From positions 1 to 40,365 of the forward strand of contig CAVIQL010000023.1 in assembly GCA_963644855.1 (NCBI GenBank): a stretch of 40,365 bases of DNA, given 5' to 3'. Below the pieces are notes generated by a model. That model was not told the DNA's origin. It made no database searches and was given only the letters and a program-made list of their open reading frames with translations. This document shows positions 25,556 to 32,157 of the stretch, piece after piece. How positions within the stretch are numbered: position 1 is the first letter of the stretch; each line of letters begins with the position of its first letter. The position numbers were made by a program, and so were the translations under genes. Source of the DNA: UBA6398 sp963644855 (GTDB lineage Bacteria; Bacteroidota; Bacteroidia; Bacteroidales; Bacteroidaceae).

Positions 25556-25613
25556 ACAGATTAACTCTATCTAATCATTTCTCTGCGAAAATAACAAATA
25601 AAGTTCATCTGCG

Positions 25614-25621
25614 CAAACTTA
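25614..25621 (-). promoter_or_regulatory. -7 promoter element of the nqr operon
   Basis: TAAGTTTG on the minus strand is a perfect TAnnTTTG and lies 58 bases before the nqrA ATG. No clear TTTG is found at 19-21 bases further upstream. Confidence 0.45.
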
Positions 25622-25675
25622 CTTTATTGCAACTCAATATAAATACAAAAAGGCTTTCAAAGTGTAAACTCCACA

Positions 25676-25710
25676 TAAAAAAAGAGTGCATCGAAACCAT
25701 TCCGATGCAC
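25676..25710 (-). terminator. Distal htpG terminator
   Basis: On the minus strand the stem GTGCATCG / CGATGCAC (8 bp, 9-base loop) is followed by TCTTTTTTTATG. It is the second of two terminators in the htpG-nqrA spacer. Confidence 0.65.
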
Positions 25711-25770
25711 AAAAAAAACAGACTGCACCATTCCGCCACGCACTTGCGCTATCGGAAAAATGCAGTCTGT
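25711..25770 (-). terminator. Proximal htpG terminator
   Basis: On the minus strand a perfect 10-bp stem (ACAGACTGCA / TGCAGTCTGT) with a 33-base loop is followed by eight T. Between it and the htpG stop a GC-rich hairpin (GCCGGA / TCCGGC, 25779-25794) followed on the plus strand by TTTTT could act in the other direction. Confidence 0.65.
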
Positions 25771-25805
25771 CGTTTATCGCCGGAACGCTCCGGCTTTTTC
25801 AACTC

Positions 25806-27860
25806 CTACTTTATCAAATCAATACTGCGTGCAATGAATTTGCCGAGAGCCTCTCCACGCAACATATTATTCTGCAATAGCGCGAGATCTACAAGCTGAT
25901 GAAGTTTTTCGTTGCCCTTTGCATAATCGGCAAGCACTTGCTTGCGTTCATTACGACGGTTTTCAATCTGCTCATCACAGTCTTTAAGCATTTTGCGATC
26001 GTCTTCGGTTATTTCATCGGCTTTCTTCTTTTCCTGTTCCTGGTGCAAAACGGCATGACGTGCCTCAAGTCCTTTCAAATCTGCGTTTATCGGACTAAGT
26101 TTGTCAGACGTTGCCTTTTCGCCTTCCTCACTTATTTCCTTTATCAACCTATGGTCGCTGTTCAAAATGATAGTGTATTCATCGGGCATCTGACCATAGA
26201 ATTGCATGCCGGCTTCTATTTTACTCAACTCCTTCATGCGGCGCATATATTCGCTCTGGATTATCGTTACAGGTGCAGCATTTTCACCGGAGCTTCGAGT
26301 TTCAACGTGGAACATCGCACCGTTGATTTTCGGCAACTGCGAATTAAACATCTCAGCCAGATTTTCGTTTTGCGGAGAATCTGCATTGTTTTTCTCATCG
26401 TCTTTCTTTTGCACAAGACGGTCTATGGCATCGCTATCAACGCGCGAGAAACGGCTCTTTTCTATCTTCTGTTCAAAAAGATTAATCATTGCCGTATCGA
26501 GTTGTCCGTCAAAAAGCAAAACATTATAACCTTTGGCTTTTGCATCTTCGATATAAGAATACTGAGTCTCCTTGTCGTTTGCATAAAGATAGACCACCAT
26601 GTCATTCTTGTCGGTTTGATTTTCCTTGATAAGCGTACGATAATCTTCAAGGGTGTAGTATTTTCCGTCTACATCTTTGAGAAGTGAGAAATCCTTTGCT
26701 CTGTCGTAGAAATCTTCCTGCGAAAGCATGCCGTAGTTTATGAAGATTTTTAGATCGTCCCATTTGCTTTCAAAATTCTTGCGGTCGTTTTTGAAAATTC
26801 CCTGCAAACGGTCAGCCACTTTCTTGGTGATGTAGGTTGAAATCTTCTTTACGTTAGAATCTGCCTGCAAATAACTGCGGCTAACATTGAGAGGAATGTC
26901 GGGAGAGTCGATTACGCCGTGAAGAAGTGTGAGGAAATCGGGAACAATATTCTCTACGTTGTCGGTAACAAACACTTGGTTGCAATAGAGCTGGATTTTG
27001 TTGCGCTGCAAGTCGAGATTGTTTTTTATCTTCGGGAAATATAGCACACCCGTAAGGTTGAACGGATAATCCACATTCAAATGAATCCAGAACAATGGGT
27101 CGTCAGCCATAGGATAAAGGTCGTGATAGAACTTCACATAGTCTTCGTCCTTCAATTCTGCCGGTTTGCGTGTCCACAACGGCTTCACATCGTTCACCAC
27201 ATTGTCTTCGGCAGTATCAACCTGCTTGCCGTCTTTCCACTCTGTTTTCTTGCCGAAAGCCACAGGCACTGGCAAGAAACGACAATACTTGGAAAGCAAC
27301 GACTGTATGCGGGTTTTCTCAAGATACTCCTTGGAATCATCATCAATATGCAGAATAATATCTGTGCCACGGTCTTCGCGCTCGGCATCAGAAATCTCAT
27401 ACGAAGGAGAACCGTCGCAAGTCCAACGCACAGCCTTGGAATCTTCCTTGTAACTGCGAGTAACAATTTCCACTTCCTTGCTCACCATAAAGGCAGAGTA
27501 AAAGCCCAAACCAAAATGGCCTATTATTGCGTTGGCGTCGTTCTTGTATTTGTCAAGAAAGTCGTTTGCGCCCGAGAAAGCAATCTGATTTATATATTTG
27601 TCTATTTCTTCGGCTGTCATTCCAATACCTCGATCGCTCACTGTCAGAGTTCCGGCTTTTTCGTCGAGTTTTACTTGCACCGTCAAGTCGCCCAATTCAC
27701 CCTTGAAATCACCTTTCATTGCATATGTCTTGAGCTTCTGTGTAGCATCTACGGCATTGGAGACTATCTCACGAAGAAAAATTTCATGATCACTATAAAG
27801 AAATTGTTTGATAACGGGGAATATATTTTCAGTAGTTACCCCTATTGTTCCTTTTGTCAT
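25806..27860 (-). CDS. htpG: Chaperone protein HtpG (Hsp90 family)
   Basis: A 684-residue ATP-dependent cytoplasmic chaperone. The N-terminal GHKL ATPase domain shows FLREIVSNAVDATQKL, DRGIGMT and GHFGLGFYSAFMV. The middle domain has the conserved RGTDIILHIDDD...YL, KPLWTRKPAEL and YCNQVFVTDNVENIVPDFL, with the SRSYLQ arginine region. The C-terminal dimerisation domain completes the protein. The frame opens 19 codons earlier, but MTKGTIGVTTENIFPVIKQF starts the family-like sequence at 27860. The gene is monocistronic with tandem terminators. Its 5' side holds repeat copy 5. Confidence 0.96.
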   Translation of the reverse strand: MTKGTIGVTTENIFPVIKQFLYSDHEIFLREIVSNAVDATQKLKTYAMKGDFKGELGDLTVQVKLDEKAGTLTVSDRGIGMTAEEIDKYINQIAFSGANDFLDKYKNDANAIIGHFGLGFYSAFMVSKEVEIVTRSYKEDSKAVRWTCDGSPSYEISDAEREDRGTDIILHIDDDSKEYLEKTRIQSLLSKYCRFLPVPVAFGKKTEWKDGKQVDTAEDNVVNDVKPLWTRKPAELKDEDYVKFYHDLYPMADDPLFWIHLNVDYPFNLTGVLYFPKIKNNLDLQRNKIQLYCNQVFVTDNVENIVPDFLTLLHGVIDSPDIPLNVSRSYLQADSNVKKISTYITKKVADRLQGIFKNDRKNFESKWDDLKIFINYGMLSQEDFYDRAKDFSLLKDVDGKYYTLEDYRTLIKENQTDKNDMVVYLYANDKETQYSYIEDAKAKGYNVLLFDGQLDTAMINLFEQKIEKSRFSRVDSDAIDRLVQKKDDEKNNADSPQNENLAEMFNSQLPKINGAMFHVETRSSGENAAPVTIIQSEYMRRMKELSKIEAGMQFYGQMPDEYTIILNSDHRLIKEISEEGEKATSDKLSPINADLKGLEARHAVLHQEQEKKKADEITEDDRKMLKDCDEQIENRRNERKQVLADYAKGNEKLHQLVDLALLQNNMLRGEALGKFIARSIDLIK

Positions 27861-27980
27861 ACTTCGATAATTTTGTTTGCTATAAAAGAGTAAACAAAAT
27901 ACGTGCCAATATTTCAATCCTGATTTCCAAAATAAAAATCACGTAGTTTTTTACTACTACATACAATGCCGTATAAACCA

Positions 27981-28070
27981 CTCGGCATATCGCAAAAATA
28001 ATATCCGACCTTTTTTAAAAAAGGTCGGATATTGTTTGAAAAATATCGGTTATCGTTTTTCGGATAAAGC
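27981..28070 (-). repeat. 21-bp-unit palindromic repeat element, copy 5
   Basis: Reverse orientation relative to copies 1-3. Its 90 bases are identical to 30874-30963 except at two positions (28025 and 28062). Positions 28002-28035 form a perfect 34-bp palindrome (arms AATATCCGACCTTTTTT). It lies 58 bases beyond the DUF262-HNH stop. Confidence 0.92.
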
Positions 28071-28127
28071 ACATTGATTTTATCATACTCACGGAAAATG
28101 ATTTTTCGAAGCGTTTCCCTTTGGTTG

Positions 28128-29294
28128 TCAACGGTTTCCTTTCGTACGATTGTGGGTTTTGCAAAGCATCTGGCAGTTATCCTCTGTTGTAGTTCCACCT
28201 TTGCTCCACGCAGCTACGTGATCGGCATCCATTTCTTCGAGTTTGTATATCCGTTTACGCTGGTTTTCGTTTGAACTAAGCGCACAAAGCGGACAGTTTG
28301 ACGTGTGTTTCTCTCTTGCTTTTGCAGTTTGCCGGGCATAAACGGTTTTCACTGTTTTTTTGTCAAACACTCTGACATTCAAGAGGCGTGTATCGGTTTC
28401 TCCACCAAGTATATACTCGAATATACCCCTTTTGTTTTCCACGAAGTCATCAGCATAAAGTGCTTCGAGGCGGACGTGTACTTTTTCCGAGTCGTATGGA
28501 ACGTTGTGATAGCTTTCATAGAGTCTCCCCCACTCTTGTGAGCGCATCTCAGATTTGGTATCTTCAAAAACAGAGGACACCCAATTTATCACACAATTGA
28601 AATAAATGCGCGCTTCGTCTATATTGTTGTCGTAACGATGAGCCGACATATATTCATCAATGCTTCCTCGGCTCACCCATTCCAATGCCTTTTGCATGAA
28701 GTCCTGTCGATTTGCCGCACCATTTATATATGTTTGCCACATCTGTATGTGAGAATTGTTGGAATTTGAGAACTCTTCTTTCATTGCGCTCACAAATGGT
28801 CCGGAATATATTGCGTTTCGCAATTCCTGCTCATTGAGCGGCACACCAGCTATATTTATTGTTTTGAACCATTGCTTTATTTCGCTTTCCTCGCCCTCAC
28901 AAATATATATTAACAGAGGTGTGTTCATTATACGCTCTTGCATGTCGCACGCCAAAGCCGAGAAATATTGCGGCATTGCGTCAGCGTCCATTATTGCGAA
29001 CTTGTCGGTAACATAACGTCCGAGACTCGTGATGCGTTGTTGCCCGTCGAGTACTTCATATTGGTCTTCACCCGTGCGATTAAAGTAAATAAGTCCCAAA
29101 GGATAGCCATGCAACACCGATTGTATCACAGCAGCATCTTTTTTACCGTCGGCATATATATAGTTGCGTTGGTATTCCGGCTGAATAACGAGCTTGCCCG
29201 AAAGACCAAAGAGACCTTTGCCTTCAAGTTCGTTGTAAACAAAACCTTTACAGATATCTCTTACCGTAATGTCAGTTCGAAGGGTTGTTTTCAT
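28128..29294 (-). CDS. DUF262 (GmrS-like) - HNH nuclease protein
   Basis: A 388-residue protein with two recognisable parts. The N-terminal DUF262 domain, as in GmrSD modification-dependent restriction enzymes, has IQPEYQRNYIY, HGYPLGLIYFNR and YEVLDGQQRITSLGRYV, the DGQQR element being its nucleotide-processing signature. The C-terminal HNH nuclease has a zinc-type CPLC and the core MDADHVAAWSKGGTTTEDN followed by LCKTHNRTKGNR. The HNH catalytic residues D-H...N...H-N are present, so it should be an active DNA endonuclease. It starts four bases after the methyltransferase stop. The pair is therefore likely a restriction-modification or related defence unit; the recognition site is unknown. 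Confidence 0.85.
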   Translation of the reverse strand: MKTTLRTDITVRDICKGFVYNELEGKGLFGLSGKLVIQPEYQRNYIYADGKKDAAVIQSVLHGYPLGLIYFNRTGEDQYEVLDGQQRITSLGRYVTDKFAIMDADAMPQYFSALACDMQERIMNTPLLIYICEGEESEIKQWFKTINIAGVPLNEQELRNAIYSGPFVSAMKEEFSNSNNSHIQMWQTYINGAANRQDFMQKALEWVSRGSIDEYMSAHRYDNNIDEARIYFNCVINWVSSVFEDTKSEMRSQEWGRLYESYHNVPYDSEKVHVRLEALYADDFVENKRGIFEYILGGETDTRLLNVRVFDKKTVKTVYARQTAKAREKHTSNCPLCALSSNENQRKRIYKLEEMDADHVAAWSKGGTTTEDNCQMLCKTHNRTKGNR

Positions 29295-29298
29295 AGCT

Positions 29299-30471
29299 TT
29301 ATCTCTTTTTTATAAGAATTCTCGCATATACTTGAGTATATATTTTGTCGTTCACAATATAAAGAGTTTCCTTCATAGGAGGTGTTTGATGTAAAATAGC
29401 AGCTCCGTCATTCAATTTTGTAACTTTCGTTGCTTTTCCGTGTTTATTTATTTGTATTTGTTCCGGATAGACTTTTATTGCTCCGCCATACCAGGTCTTT
29501 GTTATCCCTAAAATTTCGAATTGCTCGGGACAATATTTGCCGAGGAACGAAATTGGTACACCCATAATGCCGTCGTAGTCCCCCGGAATTGCGTCGGTGA
29601 ACGGAACTTCTATGGCATCGTAATTATCATAACGGATATATTCTTTCCGTCCCCTGACTTCTTTGTGCTTGCTGAACTTTAAATTTTCCTCCATAGTCAT
29701 AAAACGGAGCGACTTATAACGTTTGCCGTGCTCTATATTGGTGAACCAACAAGAATTACCCATGCTTACGTATTTGTTCCCCTTTTCATCAATTATCAAC
29801 TTGGGTGTAGAGGAATATTCGTCAGGAACGCGAAATTTTCGACCCGTGAAACCGGTTGCGCCAATCCATATCTTGTTTTCCTTGATGAGTGGAAAAATTT
29901 CCTTGTAGGTTACGGCGTTCATGTTTCCTATTATAAGGAATTTTTTCTGCGCTTCAATTATCCACGCCATAAACTTTCGGAACAACGAGAACGGCGGATT
30001 TGTTACTATGATATCGGCTTCATCGCGCAGGCGTCTCACTTCGTCGCTATCAAAATCGCCATCGCCATTAAGATAGTCCCACTCAAGATCATTGAAATCT
30101 ATCTTGCCATCGCCCGAAATGTCGTGGTCGAGAATAAATAGTTTGCCGTTTGCCTTTTCTTTGTCGGCAACTGTTTGAGGGTCGATATTATTGAATATAG
30201 GGCCGTATACGCCGTATTTTATTTTCTTTGCTTCGGGCGCGTAGCTTGTTGCCATGAGTTTTTTCAAGCCAAGCCGCGAAAAGTTTTGCGCGAAAAACAG
30301 TGTGAACTGGCTCCATTTTGGGTCGTCGCACGGAAGAAGTAGGGTTTTGCCGCTAAATGTGTGGGGATTGTAGTCAAGATAAGCGTTCACCTCTACTTCA
30401 ATGTCGTGATAAAGAGTGTAATATTCGTCTTTTTTCACCGCTTTAGCTTTCGTAAGTGTTTTGTTTGCCAT
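29299..30471 (-). CDS. EcoRI-family adenine-specific DNA methyltransferase
   Basis: A 390-residue N6-adenine methyltransferase of the EcoRI methylase family. The start MANKTLTKAKAVKKDEYYTLYHDIE is followed by TLLLPCDDPKWSQFTLFF and the catalytic motif IIVTNPPFSLFRKFMAW (NPPF at 158-161), then GVPISFLGKYCPEQFEILG near the C-terminus. Between them residues 115-142 (DHDISGDGKIDFNDLE...NGDGDFDSDE) look like one or two EF-hand calcium loops. The frame runs on to 30570, but that part is leader. The ATG at 30469-30471 gives the family N-terminus. It probably protects host DNA from the DUF262-HNH partner. Confidence 0.86.
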   Translation of the reverse strand: MANKTLTKAKAVKKDEYYTLYHDIEVEVNAYLDYNPHTFSGKTLLLPCDDPKWSQFTLFFAQNFSRLGLKKLMATSYAPEAKKIKYGVYGPIFNNIDPQTVADKEKANGKLFILDHDISGDGKIDFNDLEWDYLNGDGDFDSDEVRRLRDEADIIVTNPPFSLFRKFMAWIIEAQKKFLIIGNMNAVTYKEIFPLIKENKIWIGATGFTGRKFRVPDEYSSTPKLIIDEKGNKYVSMGNSCWFTNIEHGKRYKSLRFMTMEENLKFSKHKEVRGRKEYIRYDNYDAIEVPFTDAIPGDYDGIMGVPISFLGKYCPEQFEILGITKTWYGGAIKVYPEQIQINKHGKATKVTKLNDGAAILHQTPPMKETLYIVNDKIYTQVYARILIKKR

Positions 30472-30811
30472 CGGGTATGCATTAAGGTTTGCCTGATTCC
30501 CGAAGACATTATTATTGATAAGGTTGAGGTAAACAAGACGTGGGAACCTGCTTCGTTGCCCGTCCCACACTCAGAGGCTTCTCGCATTGCCCACCACGAT
30601 AGAACGAGCAACGAGAGATTCCCACGAGGATATAGTGCAGACCCAATGAGGGCTTGCAATACACACTAATGGGCATCTACTCGTTGCCTTGCTCTTTGAA
30701 CGTGGTTGAAATTTTGCGAGAATTTCTGAGTGTCAAAGACAAGCGCTTAAAGTAAACGCCTTACCTATAAAAGTTGTCGGAGTTTGCCGCCACTGCGGTT
30801 TTTGTTTTCCG
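30472..30811 (-). other. Long structured leader upstream of the methyltransferase gene
   Basis: No gene is credible in this stretch of about 340 bases; a 74-codon minus-strand frame (30435-30659) overlaps the methyltransferase start. On the minus strand a long stem can form: CGTGGGAA with TTCCCACG (30626-30619 with 30546-30539), continued by TCGTTGCTCG with CGGGCAACGA (30614-30605 with 30562-30553; one G-U pair). The middle arm could instead pair with GCAACGAG at 30687-30680. A second hairpin (TTGTCGGA / TCCGACAA with inner CCGC / GCGG) spans about 30775-30816. It could be a cis-regulatory RNA or the remnant of a transposon-linked RNA. Confidence 0.4.
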
Positions 30812-30818
30812 ACAATTG

Positions 30819-30826
30819 CAAATATA
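30819..30826 (-). promoter_or_regulatory. -7 promoter element of the methyltransferase/DUF262 operon
   Basis: TATATTTG on the minus strand matches TAnnTTTG perfectly. If used, it gives a leader of about 340 bases ahead of the methyltransferase ATG. The -33 box is not evident. Confidence 0.4.
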
Positions 30827-30859
30827 ATGATTTAGCCCGACTTTGCCGGAGTTTTGTTT

Positions 30860-30963
30860 GAGGTAATTTTAAGCACTCGGCATATCGCAAAAATAATATC
30901 CGACCTTTTTTAAAAAATGTCGGATATTGTTTGAAAAATATCGGTTATCGTTTTACGGATAAA
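30860..30963 (-). repeat. 21-bp-unit palindromic repeat element, copy 6
   Basis: Near-identical to copy 5 over 90 bases (88 matches) in the same orientation. It shares an additional upstream stretch, GAGGTAATTT, with copy 7. It lies between the methyltransferase promoter region and the GH16 stop codon (63 bases away). Confidence 0.92.
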
Positions 30964-31026
30964 CAGTGCATTGATATTTACGTTCAAGAAAGAAGAATTT
31001 TCCTTGGTGTATCGGTGGGTTAGAAC

Positions 31027-31902
31027 TTATTTTGCCTTTCTGATCTTTTTAAGTGGAAGTACGCGTACCCAGTCTATCCATAATTCGCCGGGCAGGTCTT
31101 CGTCGAAAATCTTTCCCGGCCAAGTGGGTTCTCCTTTCAATTCTCCGCCCAACGAGTAGTTTAGAATTATATTGTATGGATAATCGGCAAAAGGGAACTG
31201 CATCTTGTCTTTTGGCAGATGCAGATTGTTGTATCTCCATGTTTCTTTTCCGTCAAGGTAGAAAATCACGGCTTCGTCGGTACGTTCAGCAGCATAGACA
31301 TGATATTGTGTGATATCAAACTGATGTACATTTTTCGGATTGCTGATGCCGGTTGTTCCTTTCTCGTTGTTGATATAGGAAGAATGTATGGTTTGGAACA
31401 CCATGTCGGGAGCCGACTGAATCCATTCCATTATGTCGATTTCTCCTCCCCTTGGCCATTGTGGTGCATCTATTGGCATTTGCCATATAGCGGGAAAGGC
31501 TCCGCGCACTTGCTTGTCGAATTTTGCCTTTACCTCAACACGGGTGTTTACTGGGAAGCCAAATCGGGTTTGAATGCCGGAAGTCTTGTATTTGCCGTCT
31601 TGTTTTGAAGCTTTTAGTTTGAGCACTCCGTCTTCAACCCGCACATTTTCATACGGAGAGCAATTTTTGAAATGCTGCGCCCAAGCCACGGGGAACGATT
31701 TGCAGAAAGCCCACACCGCAGTATCGGGAAGCGAGTTTTTTGTATCGTTGAAATCGTCTATGAACAGAGCTTTTCCACGCGTCTTGCTCGTTTTGTTTCC
31801 GGCATTTGCCGTTGAAAACTCTATTTGTGGAGCAGTTTGTGCTGCCACCACAGAAGGAAAAAATATTATTACTGCTTGTTTGACAAACGTACCAAATCTC
31901 AT
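31027..31902 (-). CDS. Glycoside hydrolase family 16 protein (beta-glucanase/laminarinase-like)
   Basis: A 291-residue secreted or periplasmic endo-beta-glucanase candidate. The N-terminus is a signal peptide (MRFGTFVKQAVIIFFPSVVAAQ). The catalytic GH16 motif is GGEIDIMEWIQ, with the nucleophile E, the assisting D and the acid/base E in E-I-D-I-M-E. Upstream lie the substrate-cleft segments FPAIWQMP and RVEVKAKF, and the sequence closes with LPGELWIDWVRVLP. The frame opens at 31935, but the -7 box overlaps that ATG, so the ATG at 31900-31902 is chosen. There is no type IX C-terminal sorting domain although sprA is next door. It sits alone between repeat copies 6 and 7. Confidence 0.88.
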   Translation of the reverse strand: MRFGTFVKQAVIIFFPSVVAAQTAPQIEFSTANAGNKTSKTRGKALFIDDFNDTKNSLPDTAVWAFCKSFPVAWAQHFKNCSPYENVRVEDGVLKLKASKQDGKYKTSGIQTRFGFPVNTRVEVKAKFDKQVRGAFPAIWQMPIDAPQWPRGGEIDIMEWIQSAPDMVFQTIHSSYINNEKGTTGISNPKNVHQFDITQYHVYAAERTDEAVIFYLDGKETWRYNNLHLPKDKMQFPFADYPYNIILNYSLGGELKGEPTWPGKIFDEDLPGELWIDWVRVLPLKKIRKAK

Positions 31903-31934
31903 TGTTGTAATGTTTGTTGGGGTTTTAATACGCA

Positions 31935-31942
31935 CAAATATA
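31935..31942 (-). promoter_or_regulatory. -7 promoter element of the GH16 gene
   Basis: TATATTTG on the minus strand, perfect TAnnTTTG, 33 bases before the chosen ATG. It rules out the in-frame ATG at 31935 as the start. Confidence 0.5.
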
Positions 31943-32063
31943 ATATAAATTCCTTTGCTATATGATAAAACCCCAAACGGAATGGAAATTACGGCAAAGG
32001 GAATGGCGACCTATTAAATAAGATATTAAAGAGCATGCAACCGATATTGCAGGAGTCGGAATT

Positions 32064-32157
32064 GAGGTAATTTCAAACATTCGGCATATCGCAAAAATAA
32101 TATCCGACTTTTTTAAAAAAAGGTCGGATATCGTCTAAAAAATATCGGTTATTGTTA
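32064..32157 (-). repeat. 21-bp-unit palindromic repeat element, copy 7
   Basis: Same orientation as copies 5 and 6, more diverged (cores TATCCGAC, GGTCGGATATC, TATCGGTTATT). It shares the flank GAGGTAATTT..AA.CA.TCGG with copy 6. Its end reaches into the sprA stop codon (32155-32157). Confidence 0.87.

Noticed and set aside
27861..27980. Heat-shock or primary promoter upstream of htpG
   Set aside because: TATTTTGT-like boxes exist, but none fits TAnnTTTG with correct spacing, and no known heat-shock operator (such as a CIRCE inverted repeat) is seen.
30435..30659. 74-codon minus-strand frame upstream of the methyltransferase
   Set aside because: It overlaps the methyltransferase start in another frame, its sequence follows the hairpin arms, and it lacks a ribosome-binding site. 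A structured leader explains it better.
30472..30870. Complete IS200/IS605 insertion
   Set aside because: The hairpin-rich leader is reminiscent of such element ends, but there is no tnpA or tnpB coding sequence anywhere near it. Only kept as an alternative explanation.
31027..31902. GH16 protein as a type IX secretion cargo because sprA is adjacent
   Set aside because: The protein ends with the GH16 fold (WIDWVRVLPLKK) and has no C-terminal sorting domain.
54..32157. CRISPR-like arrays at the 21-bp repeats
   Set aside because: Units are contiguous 21-bp tandems with no unique spacers, arrays have only 3-5 units, they occur at many loci, and no cas genes are present.
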